A DNA stretch of 64,000 nt. It comes from Dacryopinax spathularia (taxonomy: Eukaryota; Basidiomycota; Dacrymycetes; Dacrymycetales; Dacrymycetaceae). The stretch covers positions 558,001 to 622,000 of the forward strand of contig JBBPFI010000010.1 in the NCBI GenBank assembly GCA_037974965.1, written 5' to 3'. Position 1 is the first letter of the stretch, and each line of letters starts with the position of its first letter. Shown one piece after another: positions 11,585 to 24,458 of this stretch. The notes beneath the pieces were generated by a model, which was given only the letters and a program-made list of their open reading frames with translations, searched no databases and was not told where the DNA came from. A program made the translations under genes and the position numbers.

Positions 11585-11677
11585 GCGCCATGGTTGAAAG
11601 CGGGCTCATCATCTCAGTCTGTCTGGTTTTTAACCTCGCATTCTTCGTCAACAACGCAGTCACTAATTGGAGGTTGG
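11585..11677 (+). pseudogene. Relic of the tandem multi-pass membrane protein family
   Basis: The plus strand here reads ESGLIISVCLVFNLAFFVNN, nearly the same as ESGLIISICLIFNLAFFVNN in the intact gene at 16741-17893. By eye the DNA matches over about 75-90 bases at roughly 80 percent. The flanks on both sides do not extend the match into a usable gene. It is a broken copy of a neighbouring host gene, some 5 kb from its relatives and next to the TIR element. Confidence 0.75.
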
Positions 11678-11902
11678 ATCTCCCCGTTCAAGTGGATGAA
11701 GAAGTATACAAGCATCTGCCAAGCAATCCGCCCTCTAAGCACGACGAAGGAAGAGCCCGGCCTTTGTTTTCCACAGAAGAAATCGTACAGCACCAATCGG
11801 GTGTCCAGTGTACGGCAAGCTGTATCGAACCAGAATCGGCGGCCGAAGACTGAAGCGTATCATTATGGGTTATATGCGAAGCGAAAATATACAGATCGAT
11901 CA

Positions 11903-14900
11903 TCACTCGTCGTCGTCGTCCGAAAACACCAGTCGCCGCTTCGCCATCGCGAGAGGCTGGGTTGCCGTGACTACGCGTTCATCATCGGAGTAGACATTCT
12001 CCTTGCCAGGTGGCCGAGCAGGGGAGCTGAGCTTGGAGAGCGGATCATCCGTCACCTTTGGTATTGGTGCAAGACGTCGAGGACGCGGGGGCGCGGTGGC
12101 TTTCTTCGGCTCGGGCATGTCGTCCATCTCGACGTCAGAGTCATCTTCATGCCGTGCAGGTGACGAAGGAGCGACTAGCGGGCTTTCTTGTCGGGCCCCA
12201 TCTCTTCTCGGCGACAAGGAGGGCTGGCTGGACTCTGCCTCACTTTCGCTAGACGAGCCGTCGGCGGCTGTTTGTTGCTGCGCAGCAAGATCCAAGTCAT
12301 CTTCATCGCCCGTCTTTCGTCGCTTCTGGCTACCCTCTTCCCTCTTCTTCCTTCGCTTCTTCGTGCCGGTCGCTCGCATGGTATTCCCTGTCAACTCGGC
12401 TGTTTGGGCCATCTTTGCTCGCAGTTCCGCTTCCTTTCTGAAGAATGCCTCCTCGGCCTCCTCATCCGCGTCGCTATCCACAATAAATTGGGCAGACTTG
12501 TACTGCTGCTTCTCCTTTTGCCGTCGCTCGCGACGTTTTCTTGGGGCTTCTTCGTCCGAGAACAGCTCAGCCATTTCATCATCAATGTTGCGTCTCCGAC
12601 GCTTTGCAGGCTTCTTCTTTAAGAGGGACTTCGCTTTCTTCCCTTCGAGGTCGATAGGTTCGACTAAGAAGTGATCGATGACCTTGATGGAGCTTTCTAA
12701 TTCTGCTGGTAGAACCGCGGCGGGACAGTACCACACCAAGGGATCGGCAACTGAAAATATGTGAGCGCCGAAGGAAGTACGCTTTAGCATCAGGTCTACC
12801 TTCATCGCGAGCCTGGAACTTCACGAGCCGGAACATGAGCTTCAGATGAGGATTCTTCGTGGCTGCGTCTTGCTGCCCGTCCTTCTCATACTTGATGTCT
12901 GTCACAAGTCAGTCGATGCATGTGACTCTGGCGAAGGTCACATACCAAAGTCCGTGAACTTGGCTATCGCTTCCTCGGACGGTCCGCTTCGGCGCTGACG
13001 CACTTCGTCATCGTCCAAGTCCTCATATAGAGGACGAGCCTCTCCAGGATCAGTCAGGGCAACGGCGGCCTGTCGCTCAGCCAGTGCAAGAACAAGAAGC
13101 TTTGAGGAATCAGCCATGGCACATCCCAGAGAGGTGGACTGCTTACCTCCCGCACCCAATACACGAGGTCCCTCTGCCCCTCCTCCTCGAGACACGCCAT
13201 GGCAATGCCCAACTGCTCGCTCCATGAGTAACTCCCTTTGACTTGAACTTCGCGAGGACCGTCTTGCTCGTCGTCCATCGGCCGAACTCTCTTGTTTTTG
13301 GGCGGTGGCACGTAAGAGGAGAATTCTTTCCATCGGTTCCGATTCTTCGGGAAGAATGCCTCGACCAGCAAGAACGGTTTCTTTTCCACCTCCTTGAAGA
13401 ACTGCCGAAGCGTGTAGCGTACCAGCTGCATAAGTTCTTTATGAGGTGTGTCGTTTGGCAGAGTCCGCTCGTCGTTGAGTATATGGCGGAACAGTTCCAG
13501 CGTCGACACCTTGAAGTACAGACCCTCCGCTTTTGCTTTCACGACCTGTCTATGGACCAGAGAAACCACACGCTTGATCTTCTCCGCACCCAAGGGCCCA
13601 TCGGCAGAGATTTCCCGATAACGGGAGAGATAAGCCAAAAGAGTGTGGGTGACGTCCTCGTTTGCGAATCGCATTTCGAATGCTTCGAATTCGAATCGTC
13701 GTTGCTCGTAAGAAGGCCCCCCGTCTCTCTCTTCTTCCTCACCAGGATCGTCCAGAGCACCGTCTTCATCGAGATTTTTGGCTGATCTGCTATCAGTATA
13801 CGTGTATTCGACGAAAGAAGAACTCAACCTTTTTTCTTTCGCTGCGTTCTCTTCTTCACATACATTGCATTCCTTCCTTTCGAGTACTTCTCCAATAACC
13901 GCAAAAGAACATAGTTAAGATTCACAACGGCTTCCAGATATCTGTCACACAGTGAGCGGGTGCCCAGCTGAATTCGTGAAACCGCTTACGCCAAGCTCTG
14001 TCCCGTATACGTTTTGGCATTCACCAACGCCACGTCCATCAATTCGCTTGAGAACCACAATTTGTGCTGCAGCGCTTCTGCCGCCTCGCGGATATCCTCG
14101 CTTGGACTGCTGCACATGCATTCCACAAGGAGCAACTACGGAGGAGTTAGAAGAGATCGTCCGTAAGAACATATACAGACATACCAGCTGTGTGAGGGCC
14201 TCCATACATGCCTGAAGCTCTACCCATGCCTTCGGCTTCTCATCACCAGCAAAGCGCATCCGCCTGACAACCCAGACGATCCACTCCTGCTCGCAGCATT
14301 CCGCCACCTTGCTCACAGTCCAGGTCTTCTCCTCTTCTGGCTTCTCGGCCTCGGAAGGCTCCTGATCTGCACGTGCTCGAGATGACAGGAAGAACTCCAC
14401 GAACCACGACGACACGACAAGGAGGCGGACATTGTCGGCTTCGGTAATGTGCGGTCGCTCGTACCGGATATCCTTCAGCAAGGAAGCGAAGAAGACTGTA
14501 GGCCGTTAGTATCGTCCTTATCCAAGGGGGGAGAACGCACGATTAAAGCAGGAATTGAGAAACACCACAGCCAGATCCTTGAGAACATTGAGAGCGTCAT
14601 GTGACAAGGACTGTTCTGGACCCAAGTCATCCGCGTGCTTCATCCTCTTTGCCAGCCCTCGCTTGTTGGCATCCATGGTCTCTCCAGGAAGAGCGCGTAG
14701 ACCCTGTTGCCGGGATATGACGAACTTCTCCTTTCCCTGACCCTGCAAAGTGCGTCAGAGTGAAGCTTCGTTGGCAGCTTCCGACCTTACGGTTGTAACC
14801 ACTATGGCGGTTCCGAAGCGGGAATGGCGCGTTGCCTTGGTCTGTCCTCGCTTCAGAGCGCCTTCGCTGTCCAGCAAGGACCTCAACTCCTCTTTGGGAC

Positions 14901-15858
14901 GCTGAAATACCGTCAGTTGCTGATATCCGGTGGAACGGAAAGAAAGAAGCCCACCTGGGCGGATGGCAACGTTAACTTCGCCGCCGGTACCCCGCGGTAC
15001 ATGAGATACCAGATCTCGAGCATCACGGACGAATAGGCATTGGCGACAGGCGTATCGGCATTGCTTGTGAGAGTCGCCAGCACGTCAAGAAACCCGCTGT
15101 CCTTCAATCTTCTGATGAGCATGCTCTGCAGGCTTGCCAGCTCGCCCCAGTCGCCGCTTTTGTTTACATCGCTTCGTAGGTCGCGGATGGCCAGTACGTT
15201 GCGGATGCAATGGAGGACGACGTTGACGATCTGCTTCTCCCGCTCCGTTCGCTTGTTGGGCAGCACAGCCAGAGGAGGGAGGGCGACAAGAACCAAAGCT
15301 CGAATAGCGCCAGGATGGTGCGTGATCGCGGCCTTGTACGATAGAAGCGCACGTATCAGCAGCGGATAGTCAGTGGTGGGGCCGGTAATTCCTTGCTCGT
15401 GCAGCTCTTGTAGCTCGGCGGGTAAGTCGAGAGGCCAGGTCATGCTCGTAATCAGATCCGCTGTCGCAATATCAGAAGGCTGTCTTTTCGGAAGAGGATC
15501 CTCACGCACCACATGCGACCGCGACCTTCGGTATCTTCTCCGCCGTCTGCACCAGTATCGGTACGAGATCATTTTCCAACAAGTTTGCCTTTGCAAAAAT
15601 CCTCGCAACCGTCCGCTCCTCGTCATTGTCGTCTCTCCTCCAGTACCGCTTCAAATCCCTCAAACATCCCAGAACGTCGTCTCCCAGCACATATTTCGAA
15701 GGATCCGAGGGCGAGGGTGCTCCTAGCGCTGAGATTGTATTCGTTATCGGAACAGAAAGGATGTCGTATAATGTTTGTGGTACTGGTTCAGGGGATGGCG
15801 CGCGTGAAGAGACCGATGAGAGCGTGACGCTCACTGAGTCCTCGTCGTCCGAAGACAT
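11903..15858 (-). CDS. Replication fork protection complex subunit Swi1/Tof1 (Timeless family)
   Basis: Nuclear scaffold that, with Csm3/Swi3, keeps replisomes stable at paused forks. It starts MSSDDEDSVSVTLSSVSS, an acidic Ser-rich head, then YVLGDDVLGCLRDLKRYWRR, the start of the Timeless N-terminal domain. Later exons give LVLVALPPLAVLPNKRTERE, IVNVVLHCIRNVLAIRDLR and YSSVMLEIWYLMYRGVP, helical repeats typical of Timeless. Following exons hold RQQGLRALPGETMD, ADNVRLLVVSSWFVEFFLS, and VSLVHRQVVKAKAEGLYFKV with FRHILNDERTLP. The C-terminal about 300 residues are charged and disordered, with basic clusters (KKKPAKRRRRN) and an acidic end. The length of roughly 1,150 residues in about eight exons fits the family. 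Met at 15858 was chosen because the protein sequence becomes family-like from there. Confidence 0.88.
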
Positions 15859-16740
15859 CCTATGGAATTTCGCAGTTGAGCAAGACGCAGGTGTTGGGAA
15901 AGGAGGATATCGCTGGGAATGCAAGGTATATGCGACTGCCGTATGCGCCAGAGTAAGGCCTCGAGGAGGATGGGCCGTAATGAAGGACGCGACGCGACGC
16001 GCGACCCATTGAAGGTCCACGTGCCTCCGCCTTTCACGTGCATCCCTCGGCGAGGCATCAACCTGGCTTCCTTTTCGATCTTCTGGTGGCTCATCGTGGA
16101 GCCATCATCAGAACGTCTTTGTCCTTCAACATCCGCTCTGCAATCGCGCTTCATCATCTGCCGACAAGAGAAGGCGCAGGAGCAGCTGTGTATATCGCAC
16201 GGTTTTGCCGACTTCTGAAGGGAAAAGTCCGTGTGCCGGGCTTCTTCTCCAACTTCTCCTGATCTAGGATCTCTTTCCCCCAGATACAGCTTCGCTGGCA
16301 GTCCCGAGCTACCCTTGGTCCATGCAGGCGCGTGCTGGCCAGCTCCTCGGTGACTTTAGAATGGATTATGCGGTCTCCGCAAGCTGGTGCCTTTTTCAAC
16401 GCTCTGACCGAACGATCTGCGAAATGCCCGTGTGCCAATTGCTGCGGAAGCGTGGTTTCCCCTGTCTAGTCACAATCACGCTAGAAGCTTAAAGCGGATG
16501 GATGAGTGATGCAGAAGGTGCCGTATGCGGGTGTGCGCACTATACCGCAACTGGCCTTCCCTCATTGAGCTGCAAATTCTTGCATATGGCTCTCTGCTGG
16601 AAAGACAGCTCTTCTTCACGCCCCAGCTTTGTATGCAGCAACACGATGCCTATCTATAGATCACATTTCCTCCATGCTTCCAAGTCATCTCTTGCTATAA
16701 GGCGGCGACGATCGCACACCCTATCCCTTACCCTCCCCAG
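15859..16740. other. Divergent promoter region between swi1 and the first membrane protein gene
   Basis: About 880 bases between divergent starts. A TATA-like CTATAAGGCG near 16694-16703 lies about 45 bases before the plus-strand start codon. No conserved frame was seen. Confidence 0.45.
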
Positions 16741-17893
16741 ATGGACACCGCCCTCGCCTATTTGATCGCGATCTGGATCAACGCTCTATTACATGGTACG
16801 TCACCTTATCACTTCGGTTGAGTGACAGCTCATAATGAATTGCTAGGCATATACCTGACCCTCTTCTTCTACTGGCTCTGTCTACCAAAGGAGACCGGTC
16901 ATGCCATCTACTTCACCGTCACATCATGGCTCGTCTTCGTCTGCACCAACATCGATGCCGCGAGCTGCCTCATCATGCTCATACAAGGTTTCTGGCAAGC
17001 GCTGGACAACATAGGACCCTCGGGATACTTCGCGTCGTCAGCCGGATGGCCGTTCGTCCTGCAGGAGTTCAACTACCTGTTGCTCATTCTTGTCTGCGAT
17101 GCACTCATGGTACGTCTCAGGCCTGTTGACTCCCGCATCAGGCTCTGACCTTTTCTCCCAGGTGTGGAGAGTATGGCGCCTGTACGAGAACAGAAGATGG
17201 ATTGTCATCATCCCTGCCTTACTACTGCTTGCCGAGACCGTTCTTCGATTCGTTGGCGACGTTTTCCTCGCCTTGACCATCATCCCTCCCTTCCAAAAGA
17301 CGATCGCCTCGTCGCTGGGTACCAACACCGCAGTCCAGGTCGTCATTACCATGCTGCTCGGCTACCGGCTTCTCTTCACTGAGGACATCCGCCTTCTTCC
17401 ACCTGAACAACGATCACGACGGTACCGACTCACACGCGCTATAGTCGAAAGCGGGCTCATCATCTCGATCTGCCTGATCTTCAACCTAGCATTCTTCGTC
17501 AACAACCAAGTCATCCACTGGACGTTCAACCTCTCCATCCCCCATCTTTACGCAATCACCAGCGTGGCCATCGTCGTGCGGCTCCGTGTGGCGCAGAAAC
17601 GACAGAAAGAGTGGCAGACGACCTTCACGGGGACAGCAGACCACTCCTCCGCAAGCGGCTATCGCCGATCAGCAGTCGTGCGGAGTTTACCACAAACGAG
17701 CGTGAATGACGATGATGGCGGTTCGGATGTCGGCAAGCCGTATTCCAACCAGATGGACACAGTCAGCGGGGACAGCCTCGAGCTGAGTGACAGGCGATAT
17801 ACGGGCAGGAGAGGGCGCAGCACGACGCATGTCAGGAACTTCCCTGATGGGGTCTACGTTCATACGGAAGAGACTCGCGACTTGGAGGGTTGA
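16741..17893 (+). CDS. Multi-pass (about 7-TM) membrane protein, basidiomycete family, tandem copy 1
   Basis: The first exon is MDTALAYLIAIWINALLHG, then an intron of about 50 bases. The second begins IYLTLFFYWLCLPKETGHAI and holds SWLVFVCTNIDAASCLIMLI and LLLILVCDALM. After another short intron comes VWRVWRLYENRRWIVIIPAL, then several hydrophobic segments (VVITMLLGYRLLF, LIISICLIFNLAFFVNN, YAITSVAIVVRLRVAQ). The C-terminal about 100 residues are hydrophilic and probably cytosolic. The layout of about seven helices with a VWRL(Y/W) segment after helix 3 resembles the fungal DUF6533/6534-type membrane proteins, whose function is unknown; that link is tentative. Its neighbour at 18193 is a clear paralogue with the same intron positions. 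Confidence 0.8.
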
Positions 17894-18192
17894 TGATATT
17901 GTTGAACCGGATCACAAGAGGGACATTTTGCATATGGATTGCATACATAGCTTTGGGGGTGGTGCGCCTAACAGCAAAGCGCTCCCAAATCAGCACACCG
18001 TCTGATGAGAGAAGTCTGATCTGACGGGATGAACCATTTCCGCATTCAGGAAGAATCAACAAGGACGCAATCTTAAAATACCATACCGGTCCCTGCGTTG
18101 TGCTAGCACCGCTTCTGTGGACCATGGCGACAGCCTCAATGATCATATAAGAATGTCAATTCGTTGCAGCAGGAGCAGGAGGGGGAAATGCC

Positions 18193-19298
18193 ATGGATAC
18201 GGCCCTCGCGTACCTAATCGCCTTCTGGATCAACCCGCTGCTGCACGGTAGATTCTGAGCTGCTCCTTTGGCGTCATTCGCTCAACATGTTGTATAGGGA
18301 TATACGTGTCCATCTTCGCTTACTGGCATTTCCAGCGACAGGAGAGCAATGGCCGGTTCTTCACCATTACCTGCTGGACAATCTTCATCCTCACGAACAT
18401 CGACGCCATCGCATGTCTCATCATGCTCATCCAGGGCTTCTGGCAGAGTCTGCCGAACGGTGGGCCGGACACCGTCTTCGGCATGAACATGAGCTGGTCC
18501 TTCCTCCTGCAGGAATACAACTATCTTCTCATAATCTTCACGTGCGACGCCTTGATGGTGAGTACCGTCCTAGAGGTCCTGCACAGCGGAGTTGCTCACT
18601 CTCATAAGGCATACCGCGTTTGGAGGTTGTGGCAGAGGTGGAAATGGATCGCCTTGCTTCCTCTGTCGCTCCTGGTGGTAGAGACGGTGCTTCGCTTCAT
18701 TGGTACGACATACCTCGCATTGGGCATGATGGACCCATTCGAGAAGGTCATCGCCTCGTCCCTTGCAGTAAACACTGGGGTGCAAATCGTCATCACCCTT
18801 TTGCTAGGTTATCGACTCCTGATCACAGACGACTTGCGCTCCCTTCCGCCAGAACACCGCTCGTTACGATACAGAATTGCCATCGCGATCGTCGAGTCCG
18901 GCGCTATCATCGCCATCTGCCTGATCCTTGACCTCGCGTTCCTGGTGAATGATATCAACGCCCATTGGCTGCTCAACCTATGCATACCGCATTTCTACGG
19001 TATTACGACCATGGCGATCGCCGTACGCATCCGGATCGCGTCGAAACAGCCAAGAACGAGCCAACATTCAGGCCAACAGGGACGGAGACCACAAGGATGG
19101 CCAGTCATTACGGTCGTCAAGTCGTTCCATAATGAAGATGGCGCTGAGATCCAGATTGACGAGCCGACGAGTATGAACCCGGATGACTCGAAAGGAGACC
19201 AAAATTCGAGCTTGAGCGATGTAGAGTTGTCTTCTCTGCCCTCAAAACTAGACCAGGGAAGCCCAGTTGGCCGTCATGTCCGAGGTGCAGAGTCATAG
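18193..19298 (+). CDS. Multi-pass (about 7-TM) membrane protein, basidiomycete family, tandem copy 2
   Basis: Paralogue of the gene 300 bases upstream. It starts MDTALAYLIAFWINPLLHG, 16 of 19 residues identical to copy 1, then the same first intron. Next come IYVSIFAYWHFQRQESNGRF, TIFILTNIDAIACLIMLIQG, and an intron after CDALM at the same place, leading to AYRVWRLWQRWKWIALLPLS. Later helices are VIASSLAVNTGVQIVITLLL and IVESGAIIAICLILDLAFLV. The hydrophilic tail differs from copy 1 and is rich in Asp and Ser. A TATA-like CATATAAGAA near 18144-18153 lies about 40-50 bases before the start, matching the spacing in copy 1, so the duplication probably included the promoter. Function unknown. Confidence 0.8.
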
Positions 19299-19653
19299 CA
19301 TGCCCGACAGCGCGCACAAAAGAGTCTTGAGTTACAGACTAAGTCGATAGCAGAGTCAAATTTAATATAGTGGTCCAGCAAAGTTGGTTCGCTGACTCAT
19401 AGTAAGGTTTTCCGGCCATTGACCGCCAGTGGAAGACCAAAGCGGTTACCGAAGAAGAAAGACCCTCCCGGCTCCGGCGAGCGCCGGTCGTCAGCCCATC
19501 GCCCACAACGCACGCGCTTATTGGCTCCGCCCAATCATCGCCAAACCCCGCACTGGCCACCGCTTGAGCCTTTGTACTCTCATCTCTCCTCTCTCCCACC
19601 ACCATCTTCACTTGACTTTCTCCCACCTCACTCCGGACCGTACGCAGGTCATC

Positions 19654-20885
<1,232 letters not shown>

Positions 20886-21314
20886 GCTGCCTTCGTTTTC
20901 TTTCTCCGTCCTGGCCGCAATTTTGTTTGTCGATCCTTCCTTTCTTGCGCACGACGATACCCCTTCTTGCTCATCATTAATGGATGACAGACGCATCACC
21001 TTTTCCCCTTGCCTCCTCAAACTGTTGTAGAGTACTCAGCCTTCTTCACACAATGGATGAAGCTGCCCGTTCGCAAGCACTTATCCCAGGACCGAGTCAA
21101 ACTGCATGCAAGCTTAGTACAGGTCCGCACGGTGGACCAGAACGAGGTTGATCCGTAGGCATAAACATGCTATTTCCCATGCATTGCATACAGAAACATG
21201 AATCGGCACCAGGCAACCCATGCCCGAACCGCCCGAGCTGCGAAGCTCTCTCGTCCCGTCTCATCCCATCTCCAGCACGCCACCCCTCCAAGCCCAACAA
21301 ACGACAGAAAGCGC
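20886..21314. other. Convergent intergenic region, no gene seen
   Basis: About 430 bases between the stop codons of the E2 and eL34 genes, which converge here. Presumably both 3' UTRs; nothing else was recognised. Confidence 0.5.
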
Positions 21315-21879
21315 TTATTTCTTGGCAGGCTTCGCCTGGGACTTGATCACCCGCTTGACGATCTTCGCTTCCTCGATCAAGAATGCGCGGACGATACTAC
21401 CAAAACCCCCTCGCGTCAGCCAAAGTGTGTTCTCAAGACAAGAGGGATGGGGGGACAGGGACGCACCGGGACTTGACGCAGTCGCCGCACCTGCTGCCCC
21501 CGTAGGCGCGGGTGACGGTCTTTTGGCGTTTGGAGACGGTGGCGTATTTCCTCGGGCGGAGGGCGACGATCTATCGCACTCAATCAGCTTTGCTCAAATC
21601 TCACATTCCCTCTCTCATCCACAACCTCTCTCTAGCCTACCGACTCCTCGACAGCGAGCGAGAAGGCAGAGAAGAGCAGGGGAGGGGAGATGGGATGAGA
21701 TGAGATGGGACGGGACGCACCCCAGACAAAGCATTCCCGCAATCACCGCACTTGGGCACCGTGCCGGGCTTCTTGAGGTGATGGTACACCAGTTTCCCGC
21801 CGGGGGTCTTGACGACCCGTCTCCGGTTGGAGGTGGTGTTGTAGGGCGTGCGCTTGCGGAGTGTTACGCGTTGGGCCAT
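21315..21879 (-). CDS. RPL34: 60S ribosomal protein eL34
   Basis: Structural protein of the large ribosomal subunit. The first coding exon starts MAQRVTLRKRTPYNTTSNRR and includes GKLVYHHLKKPGTVPKCGDC, a zinc-type CxxC, ending CGNALSG. The second begins IVALRPRKYATVSKRQKTVT and has AYGGSRCGDCVKSR, the second CxxC. The last starts IVRAFLIEEAKIVKRVIKSQ and ends KPAKK. The order and the conserved FLIEEAKIV block match eL34, and the length of about 120 residues is normal. A GTAAGT at 22042-22037 and a CCAG just before the start codon suggest an intron of about 155 bases in the 5' leader, common in ribosomal protein genes; this is inference. Confidence 0.93.
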
Positions 21880-22763
21880 TTTTCTGGATCACCGCAAATA
21901 CAATGAGCGAGCAGTTCAGGTATGACCAGAGGTTGGGGAGAACAAGTGGGCGGCGGTGGGGAAGGATCGCCTTGAGCAGAGAGCACAGCGACGTCGTAGG
22001 GAGTGGGAGGAGATGGGGAAAGGAGGTGGATGGTGGACTTACGGTATTATCGTCTGTGTCGATGACGGCGGATGGCGGAGGGAGTGACCTTCAAAGACCT
22101 CAGACGGACGACGACGAGCGGAACTTCCCTTCCCAATTCGCAGTGGCGCGGGCGGGAGCAGTACTGCGTTCCTCTGCGAGGGAAGGGGGTGTGCGGCTGG
22201 TGCTGTACAGTTTTGAGGGGGTTTTGGTTCCGCAAGCGCCCGAGGGTCAGCGACTTGGAGGGCGAATCGCTGGTCTGCCGCGAATAATCTTGAGGAGGCA
22301 AGGAAGTGATTAGCAAGCACTTTTGTTTGCAGTAATTTCTTGGTCTATCATACTGGCGTTATTATAGTGTATGAGCACAAAACATATATGTTCTCTTTTC
22401 GACCTGTAGAGCCCATAAACTGGCTAAACTGTCTGCTCAGCCAGCCAAAGTGACTCTTTTCTTTGGATTTCCATTCGAAAACAAACATCTTGGCATCAAA
22501 CAGCCTTATTACCTCTATCGTCCCGTAGCTTAAAAATTCGAAAAAGTATTCAGCGAACCGACGCAAACCTGCGCAAAAGCTGTCTCACCCGCTGACAACG
22601 CCCGCCCAGTTAAGCGCTCGCTTACCCTCGGAGCCGAAGAAACCCCGACGGCCTCGCCGCTGGCGAAGCGCGTCACCACGAAACCGCATCGACCGCACCC
22701 TCATCTCATCCACCATTCCCCTCTCTTCCTCGGACGACCACCAACACCCGTCAATACCCACCA
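21880..22763. other. Divergent promoter region between eL34 and the RING gene
   Basis: It holds the probable eL34 leader intron (about 22042-21886) and the upstream region of the RING gene. Frames here are short and without motifs. Confidence 0.45.
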
Positions 22764-24119
22764 ATGGCCGACGTCCGCTCGTCGCCAGTCTCAGAAATAG
22801 AAACGATAAGCGCGTTCGATTCACCCGTCCGACCCGCACCCGCACCTGCGCCTGAGCAAGCGATCAGCAGTACGAACCAGAACCAAGGAACGAGTACGAG
22901 CCAAATGAGGCCTAGGACACGGTCTATGACTGCTGCTGATCGGGCTGCTGTCCAGCAACCACAACCACAAGAGCGGCAACGAGGAGGGGAAGAGGTCATT
23001 GATGTGGACGCTGAGGAAGAGGTCCAACCTATTGCTGGTCCTTCCCGCAAACGGCGGCGAGTCCAACCCCCAGCCGCACGAGAACGAGCTGGAGGCCCAA
23101 GCCGCTCCGCCCAACCAATAGCGCTCTCCTCGTCTCCCACTCCTACGCCCGAGCCTCCAGGTGGGTTCCAAACCGCCCACAGACGCTCTTTCTCCCGCAC
23201 CTCTGCACCTGCGCCTGCCGTACCCGTCGCTGGACCTTCTCGACTCCGCCGAGCTGCCGCCTGGGCCCCACCACCAAGACCAGCTGCAAGACAGGCAGAA
23301 GAAGTAGAAGAAGGAAGTCATATTGAAGAAGGCGAGATAATCTACCTCGGCGCACGTCGGTCCCCCACCCCCGGCCTGCGTCGCTCAGCTCGTCGTCCGA
23401 GCGGGTCCGGCGCCGCTTCCGGTTCAGCTTCTGCTTCTGGTGCGGCTGCGGGAAGAGGAGCAGGGAGGACGATGAATGGGATCCATCTCCCTGCGAATGG
23501 GAGGAGCGGCGTAGATAGGGATGGACCGCCCGGAGCGCTCTATCTGCCGCCTGATCCGCCTAGGATCCCTTCCCGCCCCCGAAGGGCGTCAGCGGCGAAC
23601 CCGCAAGCAGGGCCAAGTAACACTCGAAAGCGGAAGACGGCCACTACAGCGAGCAGGTCGAACGCCGGCCCTTCTGTGACAGCGGCCGACGCGCTCACCT
23701 CGACCGGCCTCCGCCCAACGAGCGGCCGTTCTTCCCCCCTCACCCCCGAGCCGCCCAACGCCGGCTCACCAGCCCCCACCACGACCGCCTTCCCCCCTTC
23801 TCCCCCCACCCCTCCCTCAGCCCCCCTCCAGCCCCTAACCTCCTACACCTGCCCAATCTGTTTCGCCCCTCCCTCGCACGCGACAATAACCCCCTGCGGC
23901 CACCTCCTCTGCGGCGAATGTCTCTATTCCTCCGTCAAGGCCAACTTTGAACGTGCGCTCCAGGCTCCTCCCCCTCCCGGAGCTGCGGGAGGAGGAGCGC
24001 ATCCGCAGTGTCCGGTTTGTAGAGCGCTGATCCATTTGAGGGGGACGAGGTTTGATGGTGGGGAAGGAGGGAAAGGGGTGGCGGTGGGGATGTGGGCGTT
24101 GGAGGAGATTGAGCTCTAA
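22764..24119 (+). CDS. C-terminal RING-finger protein, candidate SUMO-targeted ubiquitin ligase (Slx8/RNF4-like)
   Basis: A single-exon gene of 451 residues. The last 90 residues form a C3HC4 RING: YTCPICFAPPSHATITPCGH, LLCGECLYSS, then a Gly/Pro-rich insert, HPQCPVCRALIHLRGTRF. The first about 350 residues are disordered, rich in Pro, Ser, Ala and Arg, with a nuclear-type basic run (GPSRKRRRVQPP). Two hydrophobic-acidic patches, GEEVIDVDAEEEVQPI and EEGEIIYLGA, look like SUMO-interaction motifs. A disordered head with such motifs and a C-terminal RING is the layout of Slx8/RNF4 ligases, which ubiquitinate SUMO-modified nuclear proteins. The RING is firm; the SUMO-targeting role is inference. 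An alternative is another nuclear RING ligase with chance acidic patches. Confidence 0.8.
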   Translation: MADVRSSPVSEIETISAFDSPVRPAPAPAPEQAISSTNQNQGTSTSQMRPRTRSMTAADRAAVQQPQPQERQRGGEEVIDVDAEEEVQPIAGPSRKRRRVQPPAARERAGGPSRSAQPIALSSSPTPTPEPPGGFQTAHRRSFSRTSAPAPAVPVAGPSRLRRAAAWAPPPRPAARQAEEVEEGSHIEEGEIIYLGARRSPTPGLRRSARRPSGSGAASGSASASGAAAGRGAGRTMNGIHLPANGRSGVDRDGPPGALYLPPDPPRIPSRPRRASAANPQAGPSNTRKRKTATTASRSNAGPSVTAADALTSTGLRPTSGRSSPLTPEPPNAGSPAPTTTAFPPSPPTPPSAPLQPLTSYTCPICFAPPSHATITPCGHLLCGECLYSSVKANFERALQAPPPPGAAGGGAHPQCPVCRALIHLRGTRFDGGEGGKGVAVGMWALEEIEL

Positions 24120-24458
24120 CTAAACCAGAAGATGTGGCCGTTGTGGGCGTGAGGTCTGCCGGCTGCTTGCTGCTTGGATTGGCCTGATGGAAGGTGTGTG
24201 GGGAGGAGAGGAGCGAATACGGGTAGGTGGGGAGTGCTGGATTTGTACAGTGAATGCTTTGTCTCGTTTCGTTTTGTTCGCCAGCATGACTTCATCGTTA
24301 TGTTTTCCTCATGACCCACAAGCTGTACTGTCTACATGCACTACGCACTACGCAATATATATCCACAATCACCCCTGTCAACCACCCTCATAGCCCAAGC
24401 CCGTCCAAACAGACCTCCTCATCTGAAAAGAAATAACAAAAAAGAGAGGGTGCAGGAG
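24120..24458. other. Convergent intergenic region, no gene seen
   Basis: About 340 bases between the stop codons of the RING gene and THG1; presumably both 3' UTRs. Confidence 0.5.

Noticed and set aside
12003-12674. Long plus-strand frame opposite the 3' part of swi1
   Set aside because: It is the Ser/Phe/Arg-rich shadow of the charged Swi1 tail on the other strand.
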